This document shows positions 18,413 through 26,075 of a DNA stretch of 64,000 nucleotides, piece after piece. The first letter of the stretch is position 1, and the number at the start of each line of letters is the position of its first letter. Source of the stretch: Candidatus Mnemosynella biddleae (GTDB taxonomy: Archaea > Halobacteriota > Archaeoglobi > Mnemosynellales > Mnemosynellaceae); contig MTMI02000003.1 of NCBI GenBank assembly GCA_002011165.2, forward strand, positions 277,117 to 341,116, read 5' to 3'. A program made the translations under genes and the position numbers. Below the pieces are notes generated by a model. It had not been told where the DNA came from, did no database searches, and saw nothing but the letters and a program-made list of their open reading frames with translations.

Positions 18413-19077
18413 CTATCCACTCAAAGTTACTCCTTCAATAACACCATTCGCCACTGCTTCGTCAATATTTTCATCCAAAGGATAGTATCCATTATGTTTT
18501 ATCAAATAAACAACGTTTCCAATTACACCAACAGTCCTATATGCACCACCAATACTGGAAATATCTCTTGAGTAACTGATATGATCGGATTTTATGTCTA
18601 GATCTAACCTTTCGCAATCTCTAGTTTCTTCGTATTCACTTATTAAATTATCAAGTATCCTTTAAGTTGGCTATAGAACGCTGTAGCACTATCAGTAGTA
18701 TTGAATTTAATTACTATGAGATGAACCGCTTCCCCTAAGATTAACCCTTCTCCAGAAGAAATCTCAACTATTCCACTTGGTCTCTCAATTTCTTGAACTC
18801 CAAATATTATTTGCTCGAATCCAAGCATTTTTAAGAACTCATCAAAAGTCTCATTTTCGTTAAATCTGAGCTTGTAATCTTTTGGTGTTTTAGATAAACC
18901 TTTCTTCACAAGATCGACAGCTGTTCCATGATATTCATAAGTTATAGGAGTTTCAGTTGTTGCTGTAATTTCGCCCCCTTTAGAGTCCCTAGGAGTTTCA
19001 CTGCTAATACCTGCTAAAATAACTAAAATTAGGAAAGCCCCAATAACTCCAATTAAAATTTTTAGTTTCTTGCCCAT
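18413..19077 (-). pseudogene. Membrane-anchored unknown protein split by a frameshift
   Basis: The reverse strand starts at 19077 behind GGGGAGGTTAA with a 144-residue ORF: an N-terminal hydrophobic segment (ILIGVIGAFLILVILAGI) anchoring an extracytoplasmic domain, ending at 18643. In the next frame, from about 18660 to 18413, coding continues without stops: LISEYEETRDCERLDL, then GGAYRTVGVIGNVVYLIKHNGYY to a stop. The two halves make one protein of about 220 residues with a single shift near CTTAAAGG. No family recognised; either a true frameshift, programmed shift or sequencing error. Confidence 0.6.
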
Positions 19078-19090
19078 TTAACCTCCCCTT

Positions 19091-19120
19091 ATATATCTAA
19101 TTATCCTGATATATCTAATT
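19091..19120. promoter_or_regulatory. Tandem ATATATCTAATT repeats in a divergent promoter
   Basis: Two exact copies of ATATATCTAATT start at 19091 and 19109, 18 bases apart, between the divergent membrane-anchored gene and a winged-helix regulator. The position and spacing fit an operator for that regulator, overlapping the TATA elements of both genes. Confidence 0.4.
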
Positions 19121-19165
19121 TTTATGTTATATAGTTTTTACGAAATATAATATCCATAATTTTTG

Positions 19166-19390
19166 ATGTCAATAATTAGCAAAACTAAGCTCTCCATTCT
19201 CCAAGAACTCTCAAAAGAACCTCTTCATGGATATGCTCTCGCTAAAAAGCTCAACATTACAATTTCCTCCATTTATGCTCATCTCTCTGAACTTGAAGAA
19301 AGTGGATTTGTATCTCATAAATTCTCTCAGCGCCGTAAAATATTCTTTATCACCGAGAAAGGCAAAAAATTACTTGAATTATTGGATTAA
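19166..19390 (+). CDS. PadR/winged-helix transcriptional regulator, 74 residues
   Basis: A compact winged helix-turn-helix: helix 1 ILQELSKEPLHGYALAKKL, recognition helix NITISSIYAHLSELEESGFV, and a wing FSQRRKIFFITEKGKKLLELL. This resembles the PadR family core without a dimerisation extension. The ATG at 19166 is chosen; the track's TTG lies directly upstream. It is divergent from the frameshifted membrane-anchored gene and probably controls it and itself through the repeats in between. Confidence 0.75.
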   Translation: MSIISKTKLSILQELSKEPLHGYALAKKLNITISSIYAHLSELEESGFVSHKFSQRRKIFFITEKGKKLLELLD

Positions 19391-19527
19391 CAAGGTTTTT
19401 TGCAACACATCAACAAAATATTTACTACTTTTACATTCTCAACCATTTTTTACCAGTTCTCCATTTTGTGTTGTGTAGTTTAGTTTTTGATATCTCCATA
19501 AAGAGTTGACTCCAATTCTCTTCCACT

Positions 19528-19861
19528 TCAAATTTCTTGATCTTGATAACTTCTCAAAAGTTCTTCTACTTCTCGTTTCCCCTCCTCGTATTCAGGATAT
19601 AGATTCTTTACAATATCCCAGAATTTATCGCTGTGACTCCTCACAACTAGATGAGCAAGTTCATGCGCTATTACATACTTTTAAACCTCTATCCGAGAGA
19701 TTTCCTACCCTCCTACTGAAGTAAATTTTATTCCCCTTTATCAAAGCCAACCTATCTACATCCACTACATCAAAATCCAGTTTCCCGAAAATCTCTGCAC
19801 TCTCACCATTTAACAACTCCTCAATTAATCTCTCAATTCTCTTTACAATTTCTTCAACCAT
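19528..19861 (-). pseudogene. Zinc metallopeptidase-like gene (YgjP/SprT-type HELAH) with a frameshift
   Basis: The ORF from 19861 (MVEEIVKRIERLIEELL...) stops early, but in the neighbouring frame the sequence continues YVIAHELAHLVVRSHSDKFWDIV and NLYPEYEEGKREVEELL to a stop at 19528. HELAH-x5-H is the zinc site of DUF45/M48-like and SprT-like metallopeptidases. The two pieces join at GGTTTAAAAGTATG with one base too many or two too few. Such peptidases often sit next to type I restriction genes. Its start overlaps the end of the upstream fragment. Confidence 0.65.
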
Positions 19862-20072
19862 ACTCGTCCTCCAAGTTGAGCATGATTTTTTTTTTTTCTT
19901 CTACTTCATCAAGCTCTTGGATTCCAAATTCTATCAGCTTCTCTCTTATTACTCTCCTTATCCTTCTTCGCCTCGCCTCTATCAGAAAATCCTCTTTATT
20001 AAGTAAGTTATTACTCCTCAATTTACCAATTATTTCCTCAGCAAGCTTCTTTGTTGCACCTCTCTGAAATCT
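19854..20072 (-). pseudogene. 72-codon open fragment directly after the HNH stop, possible restriction-subunit C-terminus
   Basis: In the same frame as the HNH gene and immediately after its TAG, 72 sense codons follow: RGATKKLAEEIIGKLRS and a very basic helix IEARRRRIRRVIREKLIEFG, then a run of lysines and a stop that overlaps the start of the metallopeptidase gene (TATGGTTGA). No ATG or credible start is available, so this is a 5'-truncated gene or a readthrough extension. The helix loosely resembles the C-terminal region of HsdR, a frequent neighbour of such peptidases; low confidence. Confidence 0.35.
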
Positions 20073-20507
20073 CTAGAACAAATCGAACCCAAATTCATCT
20101 TTTTTCTTCCTCTTCCTACCTCCTTTTTTCTTCTTTACACCTAATGGGTCTGAAATGTCAATTTTTGGCACATCTATAGCGAACGGGTCTTTCTTTTTAT
20201 TTCCCTGTGTTTTTTTAGGCAACATTCTTTTGTACTTTTTAGGGTCGATACCAAGTTTTTTCAGTTGCCTCTCAGTTAATAATCCTCTGTCATACTTTTT
20301 GTGACAGGTTGGACACATCGGAACTACTTGAGAGCCACCCTTAGAATGTGCTTTGATATGAGCTTTTTCCAGCACCCCAACACTTTTTTCACTCCTGCCA
20401 CATATAACACACTTGTTTCCATGTAACTTCTTTATTGCTTCCCATTCTGTTTTGCTTATTCGTTGTCTTCTCTTTTTATCACCTATATCTTCAAAAATGT
20501 CGAACAT
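20073..20507 (-). CDS. HNH endonuclease family protein
   Basis: An HNH domain is clear at residues 25-80: CVICGRSEKSVGVLEKAHIKAHSKGG, then VPMCPTCHKKYDRG; it has two Cys-x2-Cys zinc pairs and the AHI core. The start ATG at 20507 (MFDIFEDIG) follows AAGGTGGT; the track's extra 10 residues are rejected. The C-terminus is lysine-rich, with a KKKKGGRKRKKK stretch, and closes in FGFDLF and TAG. Could be a homing, restriction or repair nuclease. Part of the accessory island. Confidence 0.75.
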   Translation of the reverse strand: MFDIFEDIGDKKRRQRISKTEWEAIKKLHGNKCVICGRSEKSVGVLEKAHIKAHSKGGSQVVPMCPTCHKKYDRGLLTERQLKKLGIDPKKYKRMLPKKTQGNKKKDPFAIDVPKIDISDPLGVKKKKGGRKRKKKDEFGFDLF

Positions 20508-20702
20508 TATAACCACCTTGCTACAACATTTTTTCATATTATTTCACATTTATAACGATTCCTCTTTATTTGGAAAAAGATCTTTACTACTCATATACGA
20601 TGATTGAGTTTGGTAACTGAGACACTCCTAAGCTTTTTGTCACTAGTAATTTGTTAAAACTACTATTATTGCCTTTTAAAGAGCACAGAACATTTAAAAT
20701 CT

Positions 20703-21059
20703 TCAATATACAAGAATCAACACTTGAGACACCCAAAAAACAAACGCAATAATTTTAATAATCCACCATATCAAAACAATTGACTCTGTGTAATCTTTTA
20801 ATGTATACTCTGAAATTCTCCCTCTTTCCTCCAAGTACTCCCAATAATCTCCAATAGCTCCAATAATGCTTTCTAAAAACCATAGAATTAAACCAATTGC
20901 AATACTCCAAATTGAAAACGCTCTTAATTCGTTTATTGTTATCCCTTTAGGTTCCAAGAAAAAGGATAGTATTAATGTAACACCACCCAAATATAACACA
21001 AACCTGTACCAGTTCTTTATTGCAAAGTTTTCCAACAGACCAACTTTTACTTCAGTCAT
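20703..21059 (-). CDS. Small membrane protein with three predicted spans
   Basis: A 118-residue protein with hydrophobic stretches at about 18-36 (FVLYLGGVTLILSFF), 48-68 (IWSIAIGLILWFLESIIGAIG) and 95-118 (WWIIKIIAFVFWVSQVLILVY). No family is recognised. It lies between the HNH gene and a small conserved wHTH-like gene in the island. Codon composition is AT-rich like its neighbours. Confidence 0.5.
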   Translation of the reverse strand: MTEVKVGLLENFAIKNWYRFVLYLGGVTLILSFFLEPKGITINELRAFSIWSIAIGLILWFLESIIGAIGDYWEYLEERGRISEYTLKDYTESIVLIWWIIKIIAFVFWVSQVLILVY

Positions 21060-21087
21060 ACTGCCATCCTCGTTAGTTCTTTATACT

Positions 21088-21336
21088 TTAGCAGTCATCC
21101 TCCAAGCCATATTTAAATGGTCTAATCAGTCTAAATTTTCCCTTCTCAACAAGTTCAAAAAGTTCAGTGTTTCCACCAGGATTTCCAACCCTATGCTTCC
21201 ACAAAAAAGCATTATAAGTCCCTTCACGAAATCCGGGACAAGTTTCTCTGAATTCCCTCACAGTAAAGGGTTCATTTAATTTCCCTTCTTTTACTGCTTT
21301 AACTATTGCCCGATACATCCTATGGTTTGCCATCAT
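21088..21336 (-). CDS. Small conserved archaeal protein, helix-turn-helix-like
   Basis: An 82-residue protein: a first helix NHRMYRAIVKAVKEG, then FTVREFRETCPGFREGTYNAFLWKHRVGN resembling a helix-turn-helix, and a short strand pair ELFELVEKGKFRLIRPFKYG as a wing. I recognise the pattern from small archaeal proteins of unknown role, but cannot name a family. Start ATG 21336, with a second ATG one codon later. Confidence 0.55.
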   Translation of the reverse strand: MMANHRMYRAIVKAVKEGKLNEPFTVREFRETCPGFREGTYNAFLWKHRVGNPGGNTELFELVEKGKFRLIRPFKYGLEDDC

Positions 21337-21454
21337 AAACCACCATAGTTAATACTGGATTTGCCAATATATAAACGGAGTAGGGTAAATATACCTATAA
21401 TGCACACTTACTTCTACATTGCTACCCATCTACTACACCACATTCTATTATCAC

Positions 21455-21844
21455 TCACTTAAAAGCAATCCCGTACTTCCCTCTATCTTTCACCTTCACT
21501 CTCACGCTTTCTGCTCCTAAATCCAGAGCAGCTTTATAATCTATGAGCCATCTCTTTATCACGAACTGATCTGAGGTCTCGGCAGTCTCCTCTTTACCGT
21601 CAACCTCAAACTTTATTATCGCTTTATTCCCTTCAAAATCAATCTGCGTGATCTTTATTTCTTTGCCAATGTAATTCCTCAGACTTTTCTTCGATCTAGG
21701 TTTCTTTCTAACAAACTCCTTTACTTCCGCACCGGTAACACTTTGCCCTTTAATAACATCCTTATATTTCTCCAAAACTTTCATTCTCTCTTTAAGTAAT
21801 TCTTCCAAGGACTTTTTCTCCTTCTTTTTTTCTTTCTCAGTCAT
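21455..21844 (-). CDS. Unknown basic protein of the accessory island
   Basis: A 129-residue ORF with a lysine/glutamate-rich helical N-terminus (KEKKKEKKSLEELLKERMKVLEKY) and a C-terminal beta-rich domain with IGKEIKITQIDFEGNKAIIKFEVDG and SVRVKVKDRGKYGIAF. Preceded by AAGGAGGT, a strong ribosome-binding site. No family recognised. The N-terminal helix may bind nucleic acid. Confidence 0.5.
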   Translation of the reverse strand: MTEKEKKKEKKSLEELLKERMKVLEKYKDVIKGQSVTGAEVKEFVRKKPRSKKSLRNYIGKEIKITQIDFEGNKAIIKFEVDGKEETAETSDQFVIKRWLIDYKAALDLGAESVRVKVKDRGKYGIAFK

Positions 21845-21892
21845 AATACACCTCCTTAAACCTCAATAAACTTGTACCTCTTTAACATTTAT

Positions 21893-22266
21893 TTACCCAG
21901 TCCTTTTTCTTTTGAACATCTCTTTCTTCAATCTAGAGATCTCTCTACTCACATCGGATGTATAACTAATTCCTCCACCCAAATATTTGTTTATATACTC
22001 TATCACAACTTTAACCTGTTATTTCTTTATCCGTCATTCCTCCTTTATGTAAATTCTCAATTGCAATTCTATACTTATCCCTTTTACACAGATTCCCTGT
22101 TTTAATTCTCTCCGCTCTACGCTTTTCATGATGTCTCTTCATTCCCATACTAATTGCTAGCCCTTTGTCTTGTGAATTGTCGCCATCCAAAAACTCATAA
22201 TACTCAAAATCATACTTAGTTGCCTCTCCATTAATTATTTTCTTGATTAGTTCGATCTCATCATTT
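21893..22266 (-). pseudogene. Unknown gene broken by two frameshifts
   Basis: After the broken GvpD-like gene, the reverse strand encodes IELIKKIINGEATKYDFEYYEFLDG ... KRHHEKRRAERIKTG and HKGGMTDKEI to a stop, then in a shifted frame VVIEYINKYLGGGISYTSDVSREISRLKKEMFKRKR to a stop at 21893. One shift separates the ATG at 22264 from the main frame and another separates the two blocks. The final block looks like a DNA-binding or resolvase-like helix pair. No family is named. Confidence 0.5.
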
Positions 22267-23349
22267 CCTTATGTATCCAGAAATGGCTTGCAAAGTTCTA
22301 TCAATTACAAAATAGTGGTACTTCGCAAGTTCTTTGCCAACTTTCCGGCGAATCTAAACATCTCTGCCTCTTCTCCAACTTTAAAAGAATTGCCCACAAA
22401 ACTTCCACTTTTCATGACTATTATGACATCTATGTATGGTAGAGCATCACGTACAGTTTCCCACCTATGCACAACCAACCCAAAATCCCTAGAACCCCTC
22501 CCAACTTCAAAAAGAATCGATGAACCCTTAGGAAATCCCCTCTGAAAGATCTCATCCAGAGATCTCGATCCGGATGAGAAATGATTCTCATCCGGATCAT
22601 CAAGAGGCTGAAACAGTCTAGGTTTTTCAGGAGGTTCGTATGAAAATGGTTCAAACACTCTGAAGATCCCATCCTTCAGAGTGAAGAGATATTCCGGTTG
22701 ATCTATGGAGCATCCTCTGAGCTTCAAAATCCTCATCCTCCTGAGAACAGCATCATCAATGATCTCTCTCACAAGCTCGATAACTCCATCAACAAGATAC
22801 TCGCTTTCTGATGTTTCCTTTTTTTCGCTGATTAAAAATAAATAGAGATTAATTTCCTCTCGGATATCTTTATGAGATCTTCAACAATTGGACTATCTAT
22901 CGATTTTTCGACTGCTTCAATAGAATCTATAATTAGAAGAGGTTTTTCGTATTCTTTACAACTTTTCAACATTAGGAAAAGAGCTCTGAGGAATGAGGGT
23001 CTATCCTCGTACTCAATAGTTAGCATGAGATCAGAGACTTCCCATCCCCTTTGAGCAATTAACTTTCTGTCATCCACAAGATTCATCTTTTTTGTTGCAT
23101 CGAGTATATGAGTCTCTTCCAAAAATCTCGGACCCAAGGATGGAGTTTCAAAAGCCTCTGTGGAGAGATCCTAGTGGAGATATAGAGAACCTTCGTAAAC
23201 TTGCTCATGAATTTCGCAAGTTCCAGTGCAAAGATTGTCTTACCAGTTCCGGGATCTCCTTTTATGAGGAGAGATAAACCTTCATTCTCAATAAAATCGT
23301 GCAACATATCCCTAAAAGAGGGTGTAAAGAACTCAGAATTTTGCCTCAT
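22261..23349 (-). pseudogene. GvpD/KaiC-like P-loop ATPase broken by three frameshifts
   Basis: Compared with the intact paralogue at 61744-62958, collinear pieces are visible in changing frames: LLIKGDPGTGKTIFALELAKFM (Walker A), then LDATKKMNLVDDRKLIAQ and KPLLIIDSIEAVE (Walker B), then KKETSESEYLVDGVIELV and YLFTLKDGIFRVFEPF, and finally HYFVIDRTLQAISGYIR. Frames change near 23100, 22820 and 22330. The start at 23349 and promoter side appear normal, so this is a former functional member of the RecA-superfamily GvpD-like group now decayed. Confidence 0.75.
22567..22598. repeat. Perfect 14-bp inverted repeat inside the broken ATPase gene
   Basis: GATCCGGATGAGAA-atga-TTCTCATCCGGATC: two perfect 14-base arms with a 4-base spacer. 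It occurs in the coding segment for DDPDENHF and SSGSRS, unusual for coding sequence. It could be a hairpin, an operator or a transposition scar. Confidence 0.6.
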
Positions 23350-23483
23350 TTCTAATCTCTTTTAACTCTCTTCTCATTTAAAAACTTTAAAATTTTTCTG
23401 CGTAATATCACTTTCCAGTTTTGAAAAATTAATAAATTAATTCTGAGATCTTTGGGATGTAAAAGATCTCGGAGGGAGGGAAG

Positions 23484-24833
23484 ATGGCTTCCGAGATCCG
23501 AGAGATTACCCAGAGATTTGAGAGGATTGGAGCCCACTCTCACATCCGAGGTCTTGGACTTGATGAGAATCTCAGAGCCAAGGAAGTTGCAGATGGACTG
23601 GTTGGACAGAAAAAAGCTAGAGAGGCAGCTGGAGTAATTGTGAAATTGATAAAAGCTGGAAAGATGGCAGGAAGAGGAATTCTCATTGCAGGACCTCCAG
23701 GAAGCGGAAAAACTGCGATCGCAGTTGCAATAAGTAAGGAGCTTGGAAAGGATATTCCCTTCGTTCAGGTCTCCGCAAGCGAATTTTACAGTGCAGAAAT
23801 GAAGAAAACTGAGGCGCTGATTCAATCAATGAGAAGAGCGATAGGTGTGAGGATAAAGGAGAGAAGAATCGTGCTTGAGGGAGAGGTTACAGCACTTGAT
23901 TATAATATGGTTCCCAATCCCTACAATCCAACTCAGAGAATTCCAGAGTCTGCAAGTTTGACTCTCGCAACAAAGGATGAGAAGAGGACTTTCAGCGTAA
24001 GTGGAAGACTTGCAATACAATTTCTACAGCAAGGAATTGAAGTTGGAGACGTTATAATGATTGATAAAGAATCGGGAAGAGTTGCGATAATAGGAAAGAG
24101 CGAAAAAGCAACGAAGAAATATGATCTCGGAGGCGTTGAGACTGTTGAGATTCCATCGGGAAGTGTGGAGAGGGAGAGGGAGTTCACATACGTTGTCACG
24201 TTGAACGATCTTGATGAGGCGAACGCGAGAAGGGGATCCATCTTTAGCCTTTTTGGTTCGCAAACACGAGAAATAGACAATGAAGTCAGAGAGGCGGTGG
24301 ACGAGCAGATTAAGAGATGGGTAGAAGAGGGTAGAGCTGAACTCATTCCGGGAGTCCTCTTTATAGATGAGACGCATCTTATGGACATTGAACTTTTTGC
24401 CTTCATGAACAGAGCTATGGAATCGGAGATGGCCCCGATCATAATTCTGGCTTCAAACAGAGGAATTTCAAGAATTAGAGGAACGGATATAGTTTCACCA
24501 CATGGAATTCCAGTGGATCTTCTGGATAGGCTACTGATAATAATCACAGAGCCCTACAAGAGAGATGAGATAAAGAAGATTATAGAGATAAGAGCTGAAG
24601 AATCTGGAATAAAATTGAGCGAGGAGGCTAAAGAAAAACTAACACAACTTGGAGAAGAAAATAGCATGAGATACGCTACGCAACTTCTTGCACCAGCTTT
24701 TGAATATGCAAAACTTCGAGGATCATATGAAGTGGAGGTAGAGGATATTGAGCGAGCTTCCAAGGTTTTCGTAGACGTAACGCAGAGTTCAGAATACCTG
24801 AGAGAGTGGGAAGAAAAGATGATAAAAGAATAA
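23484..24833 (+). CDS. TIP49/RuvB-like AAA+ ATPase
   Basis: A 449-residue archaeal TIP49 (RuvBL/pontin-reptin homologue). Walker A GPPGSGKTAIAVA is at about residue 70, Walker B GVLFIDETHLMDIE at about 290, sensor ILASNRG at about 330, with the OB-fold insertion between (about 120-280: LEGEVTALDYN, then VETVEIPSGSVERE). These hexameric helicase-like motors take part in chromatin, snoRNP and transcription assemblies in eukaryotes; the archaeal role is open. RBS GGAGGGAAG precedes the ATG. Distinct from bacterial RuvB by the insertion domain. Single gene. Confidence 0.93.
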   Translation: MASEIREITQRFERIGAHSHIRGLGLDENLRAKEVADGLVGQKKAREAAGVIVKLIKAGKMAGRGILIAGPPGSGKTAIAVAISKELGKDIPFVQVSASEFYSAEMKKTEALIQSMRRAIGVRIKERRIVLEGEVTALDYNMVPNPYNPTQRIPESASLTLATKDEKRTFSVSGRLAIQFLQQGIEVGDVIMIDKESGRVAIIGKSEKATKKYDLGGVETVEIPSGSVEREREFTYVVTLNDLDEANARRGSIFSLFGSQTREIDNEVREAVDEQIKRWVEEGRAELIPGVLFIDETHLMDIELFAFMNRAMESEMAPIIILASNRGISRIRGTDIVSPHGIPVDLLDRLLIIITEPYKRDEIKKIIEIRAEESGIKLSEEAKEKLTQLGEENSMRYATQLLAPAFEYAKLRGSYEVEVEDIERASKVFVDVTQSSEYLREWEEKMIKE

Positions 24834-24973
24834 ATACCTTTAATTTCTTTTTTTACATAGCTAAAATCTTTTATTTGAAGAAAGAATGGAGATCTACTTC
24901 TTCATCCATTTTTAGCGATAATCTTATTCTTCTGTTTTCCTCACTCTTTAAGAGGAGAGGGAAGTGGAAAAAG

Positions 24974-25420
24974 ATGATGGCTCCAACCATCAAAATAAGA
25001 AGATTTCAATCATTAGATTTTGGGCAGATTGTGGAGATAGAGAAGTTATCCTTCCGCGAATCTAATCCTGTGCTTTTCTTGAGAATATACGAGAATTATC
25101 CAGATGGTATTCTAGTTGCGGAAATGAATGCTTTGATAGTGGGGTATATTGTTTTCATGGAGATGGGTGGTGCGGGTAGAATACTTTCCATTGCTGTTCA
25201 TCCCTCTTACAGAAGGATGGGAATTGGAAGCTTGCTTCTGAAAAAAGCGATAGAAGTGATGATGAGGAAGGGATTGAAACATGCAATTCTTGAGGTAAGA
25301 AAGAGTAATTCTGTAGCTCAGAGGCTCTACAAAAAATTTGGGTTCGAAATTGTGGGAGAGATTCCAAAATATTATAAAGATGGAGAAGATGCTCTTCTAA
25401 TGGAGAAAGTGATAGTATGA
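24974..25420 (+). CDS. RimI-like GNAT N-acetyltransferase
   Basis: From the ATG at 24974 (or 24977) a 148-residue GNAT protein is read: acetyl-CoA loop LSIAVHPSYRRMGIGSLLLKKA and the C-terminal LEVRKSNSVAQRLYKKFGFEIVG, the signature of RimI/Ard1 N-terminal acetyltransferases. The 56 residues before it in the ORF track are hydrophobic noise and rejected; GAGGGGAAGTGG upstream gives a ribosome-binding site. It overlaps a small downstream ORF by ATGA, suggesting cotranscription. Probably acetylates protein N-termini. Confidence 0.87.
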   Translation: MMAPTIKIRRFQSLDFGQIVEIEKLSFRESNPVLFLRIYENYPDGILVAEMNALIVGYIVFMEMGGAGRILSIAVHPSYRRMGIGSLLLKKAIEVMMRKGLKHAILEVRKSNSVAQRLYKKFGFEIVGEIPKYYKDGEDALLMEKVIV

Positions 25421-25581
25421 TAGATGAAATATTCGGAAAACTCATGGAAAGGGATTTTACACTAGAGTTCGAGAATTTCGAGATAACACATGAGAGTTTA
25501 ACATTTGAGCTTTCAGGAAGAATCAAGATATCGGTGAGGAAGAAAAATGAGAATAAGGGGAACGATGAGAATTCTGGTTGA
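25417..25581 (+). CDS. Small unknown ORF, 54 residues, overlapping RimI-like gene
   Basis: Starts at the ATGA overlap with the RimI-like gene and encodes MIDEIFGKLMERDFTLEFENFEI, then LTFELSGRIKISVRKK. It ends at 25581, inside the next ORF in another frame. The two ORFs together may be one gene of about 110 residues split by a frameshift, or two coupled small genes. No family recognised. Confidence 0.4.
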   Translation: MIDEIFGKLMERDFTLEFENFEITHESLTFELSGRIKISVRKKNENKGNDENSG

Positions 25582-25753
25582 AGAAGAAAAAATACTAGAG
25601 GTGAGAGGTGGAGAGAGAATTTCAGTTGAATGTTATCGTTTTTATCTCCTCCCGATCATTATAAAGATCTTCAACGGGAATGCGGAAGTAAGATATAGAA
25701 AGATAAAACTCCCTACTTCTTTATGCAATCTTATGGAGTTCCGTGTTCAGTGA
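25547..25753 (+). CDS. Small unknown ORF, possibly the second half of the preceding one
   Basis: A 68-residue ORF (MRIRGTMRILVEEEKILEVRGGERISVECYRF ...) overlapping the previous ORF by 35 bases in a different frame. Its beta-strand pattern would continue that of the first ORF naturally, which favours one split gene. Start choice is arbitrary (25547 or the ATG at 25565). Its last 7 bases overlap the convergent UPF0058 gene. Confidence 0.35.
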   Translation: MRIRGTMRILVEEEKILEVRGGERISVECYRFYLLPIIIKIFNGNAEVRYRKIKLPTSLCNLMEFRVQ

Positions 25754-26019
25754 ACCTGAGTAGCAACCCTTTCTGAGAACTCCCGCATCTTTTCCGATAT
25801 AATTTCTGCAGTCCCAAACCTATCGGAAAGAATCTTCGCTATTTCATTTCCAAGGACGAAAATTGCTCTCTTGTGTTCAGACTTGCTTCTATGCACGTGA
25901 ACTGGCTTTATGTTTAAAGCTTCGTATTCCTTAAATCCTCTAGAGACTCCAAGCTGTTCCATTAGCATTTTGACCTGATAGAGAAGCATATGTATATGGA
26001 TTAACTCCTCCTTATCCAA
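25747..26019 (-). CDS. UPF0058 family protein
   Basis: A 90-residue protein with IHIHMLLYQVKMLMEQLGV, VHVHRSKSEHKRAIFVLGNEIA and a C-terminal FSERVATQV; the histidine-rich first helix and HxHRSK motif identify archaeal UPF0058, a family of unknown function. The start is TTG at 26019; no ATG fits. GGGGGTCTGGG, part of a 17-base repeat, lies just upstream and may serve as an unusual ribosome-binding region. Confidence 0.8.
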   Translation of the reverse strand: MDKEELIHIHMLLYQVKMLMEQLGVSRGFKEYEALNIKPVHVHRSKSEHKRAIFVLGNEIAKILSDRFGTAEIISEKMREFSERVATQVH

Positions 26020-26022
26020 ATT

Positions 26023-26039
26023 CCCAGACCCCCAGACAG
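26023..26039. repeat. 17-base dispersed repeat, copy 2, in front of UPF0058
   Basis: Identical to 7030-7046 (reverse strand CTGTCTGGGGGTCTGGG). It ends 4 bases before the UPF0058 start codon, so it may be part of its 5' leader. Confidence 0.6.
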
Positions 26040-26075
26040 ATTCTCAAATATTTTTTGTTTTAGGAGCTATTAAAT

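Noticed and set aside
17897-23349. Complete integrative element with att sites and integrase
   Set aside because: No integrase and no repeat of the tRNA-Gly 3' end were found in the window; only a decayed island can be supported.
23484-24833. Bacterial-type RuvB
   Set aside because: The OB-fold insertion between Walker A and B and the overall length identify TIP49.
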